64,000 bases of DNA from Pseudobdellovibrionaceae bacterium (lineage in GTDB: Bacteria > Bdellovibrionota > Bdellovibrionia > Bdellovibrionales > UBA1609). Of this stretch, positions 52,654 to 61,687 are shown piece after piece. The DNA is taken from contig CANEZP010000017.1 in assembly GCA_947444305.1 (NCBI GenBank), forward strand, positions 1 through 64,000, given 5' to 3'. The position numbers were made by a program, and so were the translations under genes. The notes beneath the pieces are model-generated. The model was not told the origin of the DNA. It made no database searches and saw only the letters and a list, made by a program, of their open reading frames with translations. Within the stretch, counting starts at the first letter, position 1; every line of letters begins with the position of its first letter.

Positions 52654-54612
52654 TCACAAGCTAAGATTTAAATTGGCGAAGAACATCCGCCCCGGATTAG
52701 GGAACCCGTCGGCCAGCGAATACTGCGCGTCGGCCAGATTCGTGCCGCCGATTTCCAGTACCGAATTTGCGTTAAGCCGGTAGCCGGCCTTAAGAGAGTA
52801 AATGGTCCACGCGCCGAGCGATCGCTCGTTCGAGACCCAGCGGTCTGAGTTGTGTTCGAGAGAGGGCGTGAGCTCGAGCGACGCCAAAGGCTTGTAGACC
52901 AAACTCGCGCTCAGTTTATGACGGGGCAAATCGGTAATACGTACATCGCCCGCGCGAAGATTGCGCGCCATCAAATAGGTATAACCCGTAAGAAACGTGA
53001 GCGATCCGCTCACGTCCCCGCGAACGCCTAACTCCGCGCCGTAAACGCGGGCGCGATCGACGTTTTGCATTTGCGCAAGAGCGCCTTGCACGTTGGCGAC
53101 GGTTTGAATTTTATCGGTGAGTTCGTTCAAGAACAGCGCGGCTTCGATCTTCAAGGCGTGCGCAATGACGCGCGAATGGCCCACTTCAATATTCAAAGCA
53201 CGTTCGGCACGCAGATCCGGGTTCTGTACGTATTGTCCCAAGCGTTGCGAGTAGCGGTCTTTCAGCGTGGGCATCCGCGTTTTGCGCGCGAGCGAGAGAT
53301 GCCATTCCGCCGCCGGCTCGCTTTTATAAATAAATGCAGTTTGTAGATCCGTCGCGGATTGTTTTCCCGGTAAGGAGTAATCATTGCCCAAACTATAGAC
53401 CGAACCCGGCACCAACACCGCTTGCGAGGCGCCGGTCAGCCAAGTGAAACGCTCGGAAAGTTGCATAGAATCTTCGGCGCCTAAACTAAGCAAACGATCG
53501 GAATATCTCGTCACTTCGCTCGCCTGCGCGTCGAGCTCGCGATGTTGGTCGTCTTTGATTTGGCCGACCACGCTTACGGAATGCCGCGCCCACCGGAAGG
53601 TCTCGAGCGAAAGCGAAGCGCCGTTCGTGCGGTCCCGGTAAATATTTTTGCCGGTCGCGATGCTGCCCGACCCGGACGTTTTTAAAACCGCGTAGCTGCC
53701 GTCGGTGAAGCTGTTCACTTCGTTGTCGAAGCGGTCGTGGTAGAGCCGGACTTTCAGAAGTTCTTTATCGCTTAAGGCCGTTTGCGAAACGAAATAGACG
53801 CTGCGCTTGTCCCAATAGGGCCAACGCCAGTAACGCGCCTTAGATAAATCCGTCGAGGGTGGCTGACCCTTCTCACCGTTTTGTTGATAGTAGCTGAGCG
53901 CGTATTCATCACTCGCCCGTGGCGTGACGCCCGCTTTGACGGAGTACTTCACGTCTTCGCGGTAAGAGTTGTCCCTAGCGCCGCCGTTCGCCACCGGGAA
54001 GGATTCGGCTTTTGCAAAGCCTACGCCGGATTGCAGGTACCAATGCTTTTGTTTAGTTCCTAAATTGGCGTTGAGCCGGTGCTCATCACCCGATCCCGCG
54101 CCGAGAGACAGGTCACCTTCAAGCTCCCTAACCGGCTTGCGCGAAATCAAATTGATCGCGCCGCCGAGCGTGTTCGGGCCGTAGCCGACCGAGCTGTAGC
54201 CTTTTTCAACTTGAATGAAAGAGAGATCCCCGGTTCCGAAGCGCGCGAAATCGACGTACCCGTCGTACGGCACGTAAACCGGCACCCCGTCGATGAACAG
54301 TGGAACTTGTCGCGCATCGTAGCCCCGCACCGAAATGGTTTTTTCGTTTCTGGGATTGGTCGACAGAATCACGCCGGGCAAAAGGTTAACGGCGTCGCCG
54401 ACATCGTTGCGGTTTTGCTTCAACATTTCTTCGCGCGTGACGGTGGAATTGAGCGCGCCGGTGCCGACCTCGCCGGTTTCGCTGGTCACGGGTTTGACTT
54501 GGATCACGCCGAGCGTGAACGGACCGGCCTCTTCAGTGCGGGCCGTCGTTGGATAAAAATGGCCGAACAAAATAACGAAGGCGGAAAGGAAGTGCCGGTA
54601 CGTGATGTTCAT
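52654..54612 (-). CDS. TonB-dependent outer-membrane receptor
   Basis: A 652-residue receptor with a signal sequence (ends TAR, about 25). A possible TonB box lies at the start of the mature protein (TLGVIQVKPV). The plug has VTREEMLKQNRNDVGDAVNL, GVILSTNPRNEKTISVRGYD and GYGPNTLGGAINLISRKPV. The rest is a 22-strand-type barrel. The ligand (siderophore, vitamin or glycan) cannot be told. Immediately downstream opgG suggests only co-location. The sequence ends NLNLSL, without the usual terminal Phe. Confidence 0.9.
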   Translation of the reverse strand: MNITYRHFLSAFVILFGHFYPTTARTEEAGPFTLGVIQVKPVTSETGEVGTGALNSTVTREEMLKQNRNDVGDAVNLLPGVILSTNPRNEKTISVRGYDARQVPLFIDGVPVYVPYDGYVDFARFGTGDLSFIQVEKGYSSVGYGPNTLGGAINLISRKPVRELEGDLSLGAGSGDEHRLNANLGTKQKHWYLQSGVGFAKAESFPVANGGARDNSYREDVKYSVKAGVTPRASDEYALSYYQQNGEKGQPPSTDLSKARYWRWPYWDKRSVYFVSQTALSDKELLKVRLYHDRFDNEVNSFTDGSYAVLKTSGSGSIATGKNIYRDRTNGASLSLETFRWARHSVSVVGQIKDDQHRELDAQASEVTRYSDRLLSLGAEDSMQLSERFTWLTGASQAVLVPGSVYSLGNDYSLPGKQSATDLQTAFIYKSEPAAEWHLSLARKTRMPTLKDRYSQRLGQYVQNPDLRAERALNIEVGHSRVIAHALKIEAALFLNELTDKIQTVANVQGALAQMQNVDRARVYGAELGVRGDVSGSLTFLTGYTYLMARNLRAGDVRITDLPRHKLSASLVYKPLASLELTPSLEHNSDRWVSNERSLGAWTIYSLKAGYRLNANSVLEIGGTNLADAQYSLADGFPNPGRMFFANLNLSL

Positions 54613-54658
54613 CGCACCGGCTTACCATGCGAACCGGGGGGCCCGCATTGGATTTTGG

Positions 54659-55066
54659 TTAGTCGGGCTTGCAGGTTCCGGTGGTGATCGTGTGATCTAG
54701 CAACGGGACCATATTGCCTTCAGCATTAACACGTGCGGGCAAGTACATGGTGATCGTGGTCGTGCCGGATTTGAAGTAGGTTCGAATAGTCGCTACGCTT
54801 TTTTTATAGGTGGCCGTGAACATTACCGATTCACCGCTTTCGTGTACGATGACGTCTTCCGGACCGAACTTACGCGTATCACCGCCCCACGTACCGCTCC
54901 GATTAAACACGAGCTCGGTGGTCATGAAAGCCTCGCCACGCTTGGATTTATAGCAGCCGTTAACGGTGACATCCCGACGGTCGTTGAGTCGGCCATTGCA
55001 CGTGAAACACAAAGCGAATGCGGGAGCCGTGAACATTGTCACGAGAACAAGAGCGAGAGCTTTCAA
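54659..55066 (-). CDS. Small exported protein, function unknown
   Basis: The best start is TTG 55066, because AGGAG lies 10 nt upstream in the minus-strand sequence (135 residues); it gives signal peptide LKALALVLVTMFTAPAFA. The mature protein begins LCFTCNGRLNDR with a CxxC and has two more Cys, and looks like a beta-rich lipocalin-like or DUF domain (VIVHESGESVMFTATYKKSV). Not recognised. Confidence 0.55.
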   Translation of the reverse strand: MKALALVLVTMFTAPAFALCFTCNGRLNDRRDVTVNGCYKSKRGEAFMTTELVFNRSGTWGGDTRKFGPEDVIVHESGESVMFTATYKKSVATIRTYFKSGTTTITMYLPARVNAEGNMVPLLDHTITTGTCKPD

Positions 55067-55214
55067 AGGGATTTCTCCTGGGTAAAATGTTATGAGGCGC
55101 ATCTCTAGCAATCGTGTTTGCCTGCGTCGACGTGGATCTCGCTATTGGAAATTTTGAGCGGGTTGCTGAAAATAGTCGTAATTCACCGCGGCGGCGTGCT
55201 AGTTTTCACGGCAC

Positions 55215-56588
55215 ATGTACAACCTTATTTTCTTCACGATGGTGCCCCTCGTAATGGTCATGAGTCCACTCGCGAACGCCCACGCTCCCACTTCCCTATG
55301 CGATCGTCTTCTGATCGATTACGATGAACGAACCGTATATTATAATCGCTGGGCCCTGCCCAAGAACGTGAACCAGGATGATTTGCTCAATGAGGTGGCC
55401 GGGCAAGTGCCTTCGGAGAAATCCATCATCATCTTGGACACCAATCCCTCACCGGATAAGTACGGCGAAGTGAATCTCATCCGTCCCGCCGCCGATCGTG
55501 CCTTTCCGCAAGCGGGCCCGAATTCAACCTACGACAATTTTGACGCGGTCACTAAGGACGTTTTGTTCCGTACCTTCGTTCATCGCACCGACGACGCCAT
55601 TCGCGAGCGTGGCCGAGCCGTTTTGATTTTTGATCACCATTTCAATTCCCGCTTGCTGTCGACGACGAGTGCTACGCCGTTGACCGTGGATTTTTTGACC
55701 TGGCTGAGCGAGCGGCCCGACGCTTCCGAATATGAAAACGTGCGAACGGCGCTGCGCACGGGCGTGATTCTCCGCGACCATAGCGATCCCGATATCGTCC
55801 TCGCCAATCTTGCGCTCTCGTGGCTCGATGATCCCGAAACGCTCGAACATTACGGTCCGATGATCAGCTCGATCGCACTCTTCAACGACCATGGACGCTT
55901 GCCGAAAAGCATGGGCCGCCGCGAGCAATTGGAAGTGCTGCTGGGATACAACATCGTGGTCGCGTTTGAAAAATGGATTCCCGCGCAGGGGCCCGGCGCG
56001 TTTGAGCAGGCGCTCAAGATGATCCCGCCGCTGCTGGATCTCGCTCACGAGGTGGCGCGCGCTTACCCCGGCGAAGAATTCACCGAAGGCTTTTTAATGG
56101 CGGCGAAAAAAGACCCGCGCACGCAGAATGCCGACGCTCGCGAGATCATCACGCGCATTCACTCCGCGTGGGAGCAGTACAAAGTGTTCACCGGTGAGGT
56201 TGAGAATATGACCCGTGACCCGCACGCCTTCCGCCGGGTCGGGAAAGTTTTGGTCATGACCTTTCCCCCGACAAAGGGTGATGCCCCCACCGGTTTAAAT
56301 GCGATGCGCGTTCTTAAAGAGAAACACCGCGCCCGCATCGGTGATGCCAAAGTACTGGTGATGGTCGCGCCGGTCCTTCGTGGTGAGCGTACGCTCACTC
56401 ACGTGAAAATTCGCAGCCTTGATCCGGACTTCCGCTTAGACCCAGTGATCGAAGCGATCCGCGCGCGGCATTTCGGCGGCGGTGGACGCTCGGGCGCCGG
56501 CGGGCTTTACGCCTCGGCGGGCGGCGAAGTCACCGAACTGCAACGCGCGGAACATCTCACCTGGTTATTTGCGCAACTGAATCGCTAA
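55215..56588 (+). CDS. Exported DHH/DHHA1-type phosphoesterase-like protein
   Basis: A 457-residue protein with a signal peptide (MYNLIFFTMVPLVMVMSPLA, ending NAHA). DHH-type motifs follow: IIILDTNPSPDKYGEV, AVLIFDHHFNSRLLSTTSAT with the Asp-His-His, and GVILRDHSDPDIVLANLAL. The C-terminal DHHA1-like domain has THVKIRSLDPDFRLD and the loop RHFGGGGRSGAGG, where the usual GGGGH has Arg instead of His. Relatives (RecJ, NrnA, GdpP, PPases) cleave phosphodiester bonds in the cytoplasm. Export and the altered loop make activity and substrate uncertain. Confidence 0.68.
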   Translation: MYNLIFFTMVPLVMVMSPLANAHAPTSLCDRLLIDYDERTVYYNRWALPKNVNQDDLLNEVAGQVPSEKSIIILDTNPSPDKYGEVNLIRPAADRAFPQAGPNSTYDNFDAVTKDVLFRTFVHRTDDAIRERGRAVLIFDHHFNSRLLSTTSATPLTVDFLTWLSERPDASEYENVRTALRTGVILRDHSDPDIVLANLALSWLDDPETLEHYGPMISSIALFNDHGRLPKSMGRREQLEVLLGYNIVVAFEKWIPAQGPGAFEQALKMIPPLLDLAHEVARAYPGEEFTEGFLMAAKKDPRTQNADAREIITRIHSAWEQYKVFTGEVENMTRDPHAFRRVGKVLVMTFPPTKGDAPTGLNAMRVLKEKHRARIGDAKVLVMVAPVLRGERTLTHVKIRSLDPDFRLDPVIEAIRARHFGGGGRSGAGGLYASAGGEVTELQRAEHLTWLFAQLNR

Positions 56589-56610
56589 GTTCAGCGGCGA
56601 CTGTTCTTCA

Positions 56611-56826
56611 CTACTTCGATTTGCGCGGGACCTTCGCGCCTTTTTTGCGGGCTTCCGAAAGTCCGATCGCGATCGCTTGCTTACGGCTTTTCACCGTGCC
56701 GCCTTTACCGCCCGGTCCGCTCTTCAAGGTGCCCTTCTTTTTACGGTGCATCGCAGACTTAACCTTTTTCTGCGCGGCCGCGCCGTACTTCTTTGAAGAT
56801 TTCTTTTTTGCTTTCTTTTTCGCCAT
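56611..56826 (-). CDS. Lysine-rich small DUF6496 protein
   Basis: A 71-residue strongly basic protein. The N-terminal half is a K/S-rich tail (MAKKKAKKKSSKKYG), and the C-terminal part GGTVKSRKQAIAIGLSEARK matches the DUF6496 core. Such proteins resemble histone H1-type nucleoid proteins and probably bind DNA. AGGAGT precedes the ATG. It converges with the DHH-like gene. Confidence 0.8.
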   Translation of the reverse strand: MAKKKAKKKSSKKYGAAAQKKVKSAMHRKKKGTLKSGPGGKGGTVKSRKQAIAIGLSEARKKGAKVPRKSK

Positions 56827-57017
56827 CGTTCACTCCTCTGTTTTCGTGATGGATCGCGCACGTATTTTCACGCCAAATCGCAGACGCCATCAAATATTTT
56901 CCGGTATCGGATTGCCCCGGTGCGTTCTAAATTTCCGCGAAGCTAGCCGGGCAAGCCCGGTCTGTTAAATTCCTCGCGCGACCGGGCCCGGGACCGGCGC
57001 TTGCAGTCAGTAATGGT

Positions 57018-57827
57018 ATGGAAAAAGACGTACGAACAAGTCAATGGGCCGTCGTGACCGGTGCTTCGGATGGAATCGGTTTTGAGTTGGCCAAGCAATT
57101 TGCGTTAAATGGTTTTGATCTTCTGATCACTTCCGAGGACCAACAAATCTTTGCCGCCCAGGCCGAGCTCGTGGCCTCCGGTCAAAAAATCAGGGCGGTC
57201 GCCGCGGATCTCGCGACCCCCAACGGCGTCGAGAAAGTTTTCGCGGCGATCAAAGATTACGCCGGCGCACCTGACGTTGTCGTATTGAACGCGGGTCTTG
57301 GATCGGGCGGTGCTTCGTTTGACAAAACGGATTTAGGTAAAGAACTCGACCTCATCCAAGTGAATGTCGCTTCGGTCGTGCATCTCACCAAGCGTATCTT
57401 GCCTGACCTCATCTCGGCAGGGAATCGAAAGCTGCTCTTCACGTCGTCGATCGCGGCTTTTGCGCCGGGACCTTACCAAGTGGTGTACGCCGCTTCGAAA
57501 GCCTTCGTGCAATCCTTTGCCGACGGCCTGCGCGAAGAGTTGCGCGGCAAAGGCGTAACCGTCACTACGCTCCAGCCCGGACCGACGGAAACAAATATTT
57601 TTCACCGCGCCGGCATGGATGACACCCTGGTCGGAGAATCCAAAAAAGACGATCCGGCCGAAGTCGCGCGCCAAGGCTTCGATGCGCTGATGGCCGGCAA
57701 AGATTCCGTGGTCACCGGATCGCTGCTTAATAAAGTTCAAGCGAGCCTGGCTAAAATCGCGCCGCAAAAAATATCCACGCTGATGCATGGACGGCAGGCG
57801 GCGCCTAACTCACCGGAAAACCGGTGA
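57018..57827 (+). CDS. Short-chain dehydrogenase/reductase
   Basis: A 269-residue NAD(P)-dependent oxidoreductase. Cofactor motif VVTGASDGIGFELAKQF, NAG in VVLNAGLG, catalytic Ser in FTSSIAAFAPG, and YAASK with Tyr and Lys. The type is close to DltE/YqjQ-like SDRs. Its stop overlaps the GTG of the next gene (GTGA), the first of four tightly linked genes (SDR, histidine phosphatase, NAD(P)HX dehydratase, CheB domain). Substrate unknown. Confidence 0.9.
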   Translation: MEKDVRTSQWAVVTGASDGIGFELAKQFALNGFDLLITSEDQQIFAAQAELVASGQKIRAVAADLATPNGVEKVFAAIKDYAGAPDVVVLNAGLGSGGASFDKTDLGKELDLIQVNVASVVHLTKRILPDLISAGNRKLLFTSSIAAFAPGPYQVVYAASKAFVQSFADGLREELRGKGVTVTTLQPGPTETNIFHRAGMDDTLVGESKKDDPAEVARQGFDALMAGKDSVVTGSLLNKVQASLAKIAPQKISTLMHGRQAAPNSPENR

Positions 57828-58558
57828 GCTCGCCGCATTTCCTCTGGGTGCTCCGTCACGGCGAGAGCGCGGGCAACTTGGCGCTGGCCGACGCGCTAAA
57901 AAAAGATTTGCCCAGGCTTGAGTTAGATATACGCGACGTCGACGTTCCGCTTTCTGAAAAAGGAATCGAGCAAGCGGCCGCGGTCGGAACGTGGCTTAGC
58001 GAATTGCCGCAAAGCGAGCGCCCCACGGTCGTCTTAAGTTCGCCATACGTTCGCGCGCGGCAAACGGCCGAGATGGTTTGTTCCTCGCTGCCCGGCATCG
58101 CGCTTCGCTTCGACGAACGTTTACGCGAACGCGAGTTCGGCTTACTCGATCGCCTCACCAAACGCGGAATCCTCGAAGCTTATCCCGAAGAAGCGGCTTT
58201 GCGCGCGCACCTAAAAAAGTTCTACTACCGTCCACCGGGCGGCGAAAGCTGGTGTGACGTTATTCAACGCTTGCGCGGCGTTTGGGATGAGCTTCGGCGC
58301 GATTACCAAGACGAGCGTGTCTTAATCGTTTGTCACACCGTCGTGATTTACTGTTTTCGCTACCTTGCCGAAAACTTAGATGAAGAACGCGTGCTGGCGA
58401 TGGACCAGGCGAATGAAATGGCCAACTGCTCACTTACATCGTACTGCTTTGCGCCCGCCCCTAGCCTTGAGAAATTCAACTTCGTCGCTCCCCTAAAAGA
58501 GGCCGAAGCTCCGATCACGAGGAAAACCGATGTCCCAACCGAAGCCAAAAAAAATTAA
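57824..58558 (+). CDS. Histidine phosphatase (phosphoglycerate mutase-like)
   Basis: A 244-residue protein with the catalytic RHGE signature (WVLRHGESAGN), VLSSPYVRARQTAEMV, Glu in LREREFGLLD, and second His in LIVCHTVVIY. The GTG start overlaps the SDR stop. The branch includes phosphatases for sugars, nucleotides and proteins, so the exact substrate is not given. The C-terminal ~30 residues form a basic tail, the last 29 nt of which overlap the next gene. Confidence 0.88.
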   Translation: MSSPHFLWVLRHGESAGNLALADALKKDLPRLELDIRDVDVPLSEKGIEQAAAVGTWLSELPQSERPTVVLSSPYVRARQTAEMVCSSLPGIALRFDERLREREFGLLDRLTKRGILEAYPEEAALRAHLKKFYYRPPGGESWCDVIQRLRGVWDELRRDYQDERVLIVCHTVVIYCFRYLAENLDEERVLAMDQANEMANCSLTSYCFAPAPSLEKFNFVAPLKEAEAPITRKTDVPTEAKKN

Positions 58559-59381
58559 CCGAAGCTTGCTGAAAAAGTTCGCGTTGCCCGAGGCCGATGA
58601 ACGTTGTGATAAAGAATCGCGCGGACAAGTTCTTATCATCGGCGGTAAGCCGGGTATGACGGGCGCGGTTTTGCTGGCGGCGGAGGCGGCGTTGCGTGCC
58701 GGTTGCGGCAAAGTCTCGGTGGCGTGCCCGTTATCCATGCGCGAAGCGGTTTCCGCCGCGATACCCGAAGCTTACGTCGCCGGCCCCGACGAGGAAGACA
58801 AATACTTTGCGAAGGCCGCCGCGACCTTGATCGGCCCCGGTTTAGATCCGTCGCCCACGCTCCATCATAAGGTCGCGCGTTTAGCGGCCGACGCCGAAGG
58901 AGTCTTGATCCTTGATGCGGGCGCGATCGCCGGGCTTTCAAGGATTAAGAAGACACGGGCGCAAATCGTGATCACGCCCCACGCGGGCGAAATGGCCAAA
59001 CTGACGGGACTTAAACGCGAAGACATCGAAGAGCGCGCCGGCGAAGTCAGCGTGCAGGTCGCTAAACAATATCAGATTACCGTAGTTTTAAAAGGGGCCG
59101 ACACGCACTTAGTCACCCCCGAAGGCCGGCAATTTTATTTTGAGGGTAGCAATCCCGGCCTGGGCGTTTCCGGTTCGGGGGATGTGCTCGCGGGTCTAAT
59201 GGTCGGGCTATCCGCCCGCGGCGCCGAACCGCTGGCCGCCGCACTCTGGTCCGTTTTTACCCACGCGCAGGCCGGTGAAGTTTTGCGTAAGGAAGCCGGC
59301 GGGATCGGTTTTCTCGCACGCGAACTGCCCGCGCATTGTCCCGCAATATTAAATTCCGGAGGAAAACATGCACACGGGTGA
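58530..59381 (+). CDS. nnrD: ADP/ATP-dependent NAD(P)H-hydrate dehydratase (NnrD/YjeF C-terminal type)
   Basis: A 283-residue ribokinase-like enzyme that repairs hydrated NADH or NADPH. Motifs are clear: GQVLIIGGKPGMTGAVLLAA, EAALRAGCGKVSVACP, VITPHAGEMAKLTGL, VVLKGADTHLVTPEG and SGSGDVLAGLMVGL. The N-terminal epimerase domain (NnrE) is absent, which is common. It overlaps the preceding gene by 29 nt and the following by 14 nt, so the four proteins are probably made together. Confidence 0.9.
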   Translation: MSQPKPKKINRSLLKKFALPEADERCDKESRGQVLIIGGKPGMTGAVLLAAEAALRAGCGKVSVACPLSMREAVSAAIPEAYVAGPDEEDKYFAKAAATLIGPGLDPSPTLHHKVARLAADAEGVLILDAGAIAGLSRIKKTRAQIVITPHAGEMAKLTGLKREDIEERAGEVSVQVAKQYQITVVLKGADTHLVTPEGRQFYFEGSNPGLGVSGSGDVLAGLMVGLSARGAEPLAAALWSVFTHAQAGEVLRKEAGGIGFLARELPAHCPAILNSGGKHAHG

Positions 59382-59949
59382 TGAGCTTTTCGTGGTGGGT
59401 ATCGCCGCTTCGGCGGGTGGAATTCCGCCGATGATTGAATTGCTTGAGCACGCTTCTTGTCACAAAAGCATGTGCTTCGTAATCGTCTCGCACGTTTCAC
59501 GGTATTCACCAACCGACCTCGCGCGTATTCTTAGTCGCGCTTCGAACTTGGACGCCGTCGAAATCGAAGAAGGAATGGGCATGGAACATTGCAAGGTGTA
59601 CACGATTCCACCGGACCGTTACGTCGAAATTTCGGAGGGCAAATTCCATCTGCTCCCCCGGCCGAAGGGACAACCGAATCAATGCGCCGATCATTTCTTT
59701 AGCAGCCTGGCGCAGTCTTACGGACCAAACGCGATCGGCGTCGTGCTTTCGGGCGGCCTCGTCGGTTCCGACGGAGCGCAGGGCGTGGTTGAGATCAAGA
59801 AGCGAAACGGTCACACGTACGCGCAAGATCCGGCGACGGCGGACTATCCCGATATGCCCGAGCAAGCGATCGGCACCGGTCACGTCGATTCGGTCCTTAG
59901 CCCGCTCGCGATGGGCAACGAACTCTCACTCGTTAGCTGGGCCCTTTAG
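59368..59949 (+). CDS. CheB-type methylesterase domain protein, no receiver
   Basis: A 193-residue protein consisting of the CheB catalytic domain only. The triad is present: Ser15 (AASAGG), His42 (VSHVSRYS) and Asp135 (VGSDGAQG). CheB removes methyl or amide groups from chemoreceptor glutamates. No receiver domain regulates it and no CheR is near. GGAGG lies upstream, at the end of nnrD. The last 17 nt overlap the end of the kai-linked kinase gene on the opposite strand. Confidence 0.82.
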   Translation: MHTGDELFVVGIAASAGGIPPMIELLEHASCHKSMCFVIVSHVSRYSPTDLARILSRASNLDAVEIEEGMGMEHCKVYTIPPDRYVEISEGKFHLLPRPKGQPNQCADHFFSSLAQSYGPNAIGVVLSGGLVGSDGAQGVVEIKKRNGHTYAQDPATADYPDMPEQAIGTGHVDSVLSPLAMGNELSLVSWAL

Positions 59950-61687
59950 CGTATTTAATAACGGTTTCTACAAGCTGTTTAAAATTGATCGGCTTCGTGA
60001 GGTGATCTGTACAACCGGCCTCCAGGCACTTGTTTTTAATCTCACTCATCGCGTGTGCCGTAAGCGCCACGATCGGCTTCGAAAAACCTTTCGCACGTAA
60101 CTGTTGGGTCGCGGTGTATCCATCCAACACGGGCATTTGAATATCCATGAGGACGACGTCGTAATCACCGGCGAGTGCTTTCTCGACACCTTCGAGGCCG
60201 TTATCGGCCACGTCTAAACGGACACCCTCGCGCGAAAGGACCCGCCAAATAAGCTGTTGGTTGTCGGGTGAATCTTCAACGAGCAGTACTTTGATGTCGC
60301 TGAGGCTGCCCGTTTTTTCTTTAGCCACTTCGCCGGCCGGAGCTTGCGCCTTGACCGGTGCGTTCACCGTCGCGGCGACGGAAATACGGAAAGTGCTGCC
60401 CGCGTTCTTCTTAGTTTGCATAAGCTCAACGTCGCCGCCCATCGCGATCGCCAGTTTCTTCGACAACACTAGCCCAAGCCCCGTTCCGCCGAACTTACGC
60501 GTGATCGAGTCGTCGGCCTGCGAAAATACCTGGAATAATTTTTTAACGTCGGCCTCGGGGATACCCACACCGGTGTCCGTGACGTCGAAGCGCAAGGCTG
60601 CTGGCGCGCCGGGCGCGACGACGGCGGAAAGTTTGACGCTAACCCCGCCCACGCGGGTAAACTTAATTGCGTTACCGACGATGTTAGTTAAAATCTGCTT
60701 CAACCGGATCGGATCGGTGTTTACCGATTGGGGAACGTTGTCGTCGACCGTTAGATCGAGCATCAAACGTTTTTCGTTCGCCATGACGCTTAGTAAAGAG
60801 ATCACCTCGGTCGCAAGTTCCACGGGCTTGGTCGGGATTTTTTCGGGCGTCACGTGCCCCGACTCAACTTTCGATAAATCAAGGATGTCGTTGATGATCG
60901 CGGCGAGCTGGTGACCGTTGCGCTTAAGTACGTCGATACTTGATTCGCGCTCACCTTCCGTAATGTTGGGATCGGAAAGTAATTCGGCAAAACCGATCAT
61001 CGCGCCGAGCGGCGTACGGATCTCGTGAGACATATTCGCTAAGAACGCCGATTTAAGATGACTGGCTTCAACCGCGGCGGACTTCGCGGCTTCCGTCTGT
61101 TCGGTTAGCTCTTTGAGCAACTCAAGTTCTTCGGCCGATTTTGCCAGCCGCTTTTGTTCGGTCAAATCCGTAACGACGAGGCTGACGCCCTTGCCGGTTT
61201 CGAGGTTGACGGAGCTCATCGAGAACAATGTGGGCAGCGTGTCGGATTGATCCCGCAGGATACGAATCTCGCCTTTGCTCCGGCCCAATTTGGCCTGCGC
61301 AAAAAGTTTTCTAAAGTCCGCACGGTCGTCCGCGTGGATAAAATCAGCGAGCTCTTTCCCGATCGTATGTTCGAGAGAGCGGCCGATGAATTTGGCCAGG
61401 CACGTGTTGGCGTAAAAAATAGTGGCGTGCCCATCGAGGGTCGCGGCGCCTTCGTTCATCGTCTCGACGAGAACGCGGTACGGTTGATCATCACTCTTCA
61501 GGGTAAAAATTCGCTCACCCTCTTTGCCGTTCACGACGAGCGCATCGACGTCCCCGCTTTGAATGGCGCGCAGAGTTTCCTGAGCTTCGCTCAGCTGCGC
61601 ACGGAGCTGCCGAAGTTCTTCCACATGCTTCGGCGGTGGTCTTTTTCTTTTCACCCTCGGTTTGGAAACGCGCTTTTTCTTCTTCAT
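59933..61687 (-). CDS. Hybrid histidine kinase of the kai operon
   Basis: A 584-residue soluble kinase. It begins with a basic tail (MKKKKRVSKPRVKRKRPPPK) and a coiled segment (~22-45), then a PAS domain (~60-180), a second coil, HisKA with His221 (MSHEIRTPLGAMIGFAELL), ATPase (LTNIVGNAIKFTR, TDTGVGIPEA, FGGTGLGLVLSKK) and a REC with Asp515 (VVLMDIQMPVLDGY). ATGA overlaps the end of the second kaiB. Being last in the kai unit it is the likely output of KaiC/KaiB, as SasA-type kinases are in cyanobacteria, although SasA senses by a KaiB-like domain and this one has PAS. Confidence 0.9.
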   Translation of the reverse strand: MKKKKRVSKPRVKRKRPPPKHVEELRQLRAQLSEAQETLRAIQSGDVDALVVNGKEGERIFTLKSDDQPYRVLVETMNEGAATLDGHATIFYANTCLAKFIGRSLEHTIGKELADFIHADDRADFRKLFAQAKLGRSKGEIRILRDQSDTLPTLFSMSSVNLETGKGVSLVVTDLTEQKRLAKSAEELELLKELTEQTEAAKSAAVEASHLKSAFLANMSHEIRTPLGAMIGFAELLSDPNITEGERESSIDVLKRNGHQLAAIINDILDLSKVESGHVTPEKIPTKPVELATEVISLLSVMANEKRLMLDLTVDDNVPQSVNTDPIRLKQILTNIVGNAIKFTRVGGVSVKLSAVVAPGAPAALRFDVTDTGVGIPEADVKKLFQVFSQADDSITRKFGGTGLGLVLSKKLAIAMGGDVELMQTKKNAGSTFRISVAATVNAPVKAQAPAGEVAKEKTGSLSDIKVLLVEDSPDNQQLIWRVLSREGVRLDVADNGLEGVEKALAGDYDVVLMDIQMPVLDGYTATQQLRAKGFSKPIVALTAHAMSEIKNKCLEAGCTDHLTKPINFKQLVETVIKYAKGPS

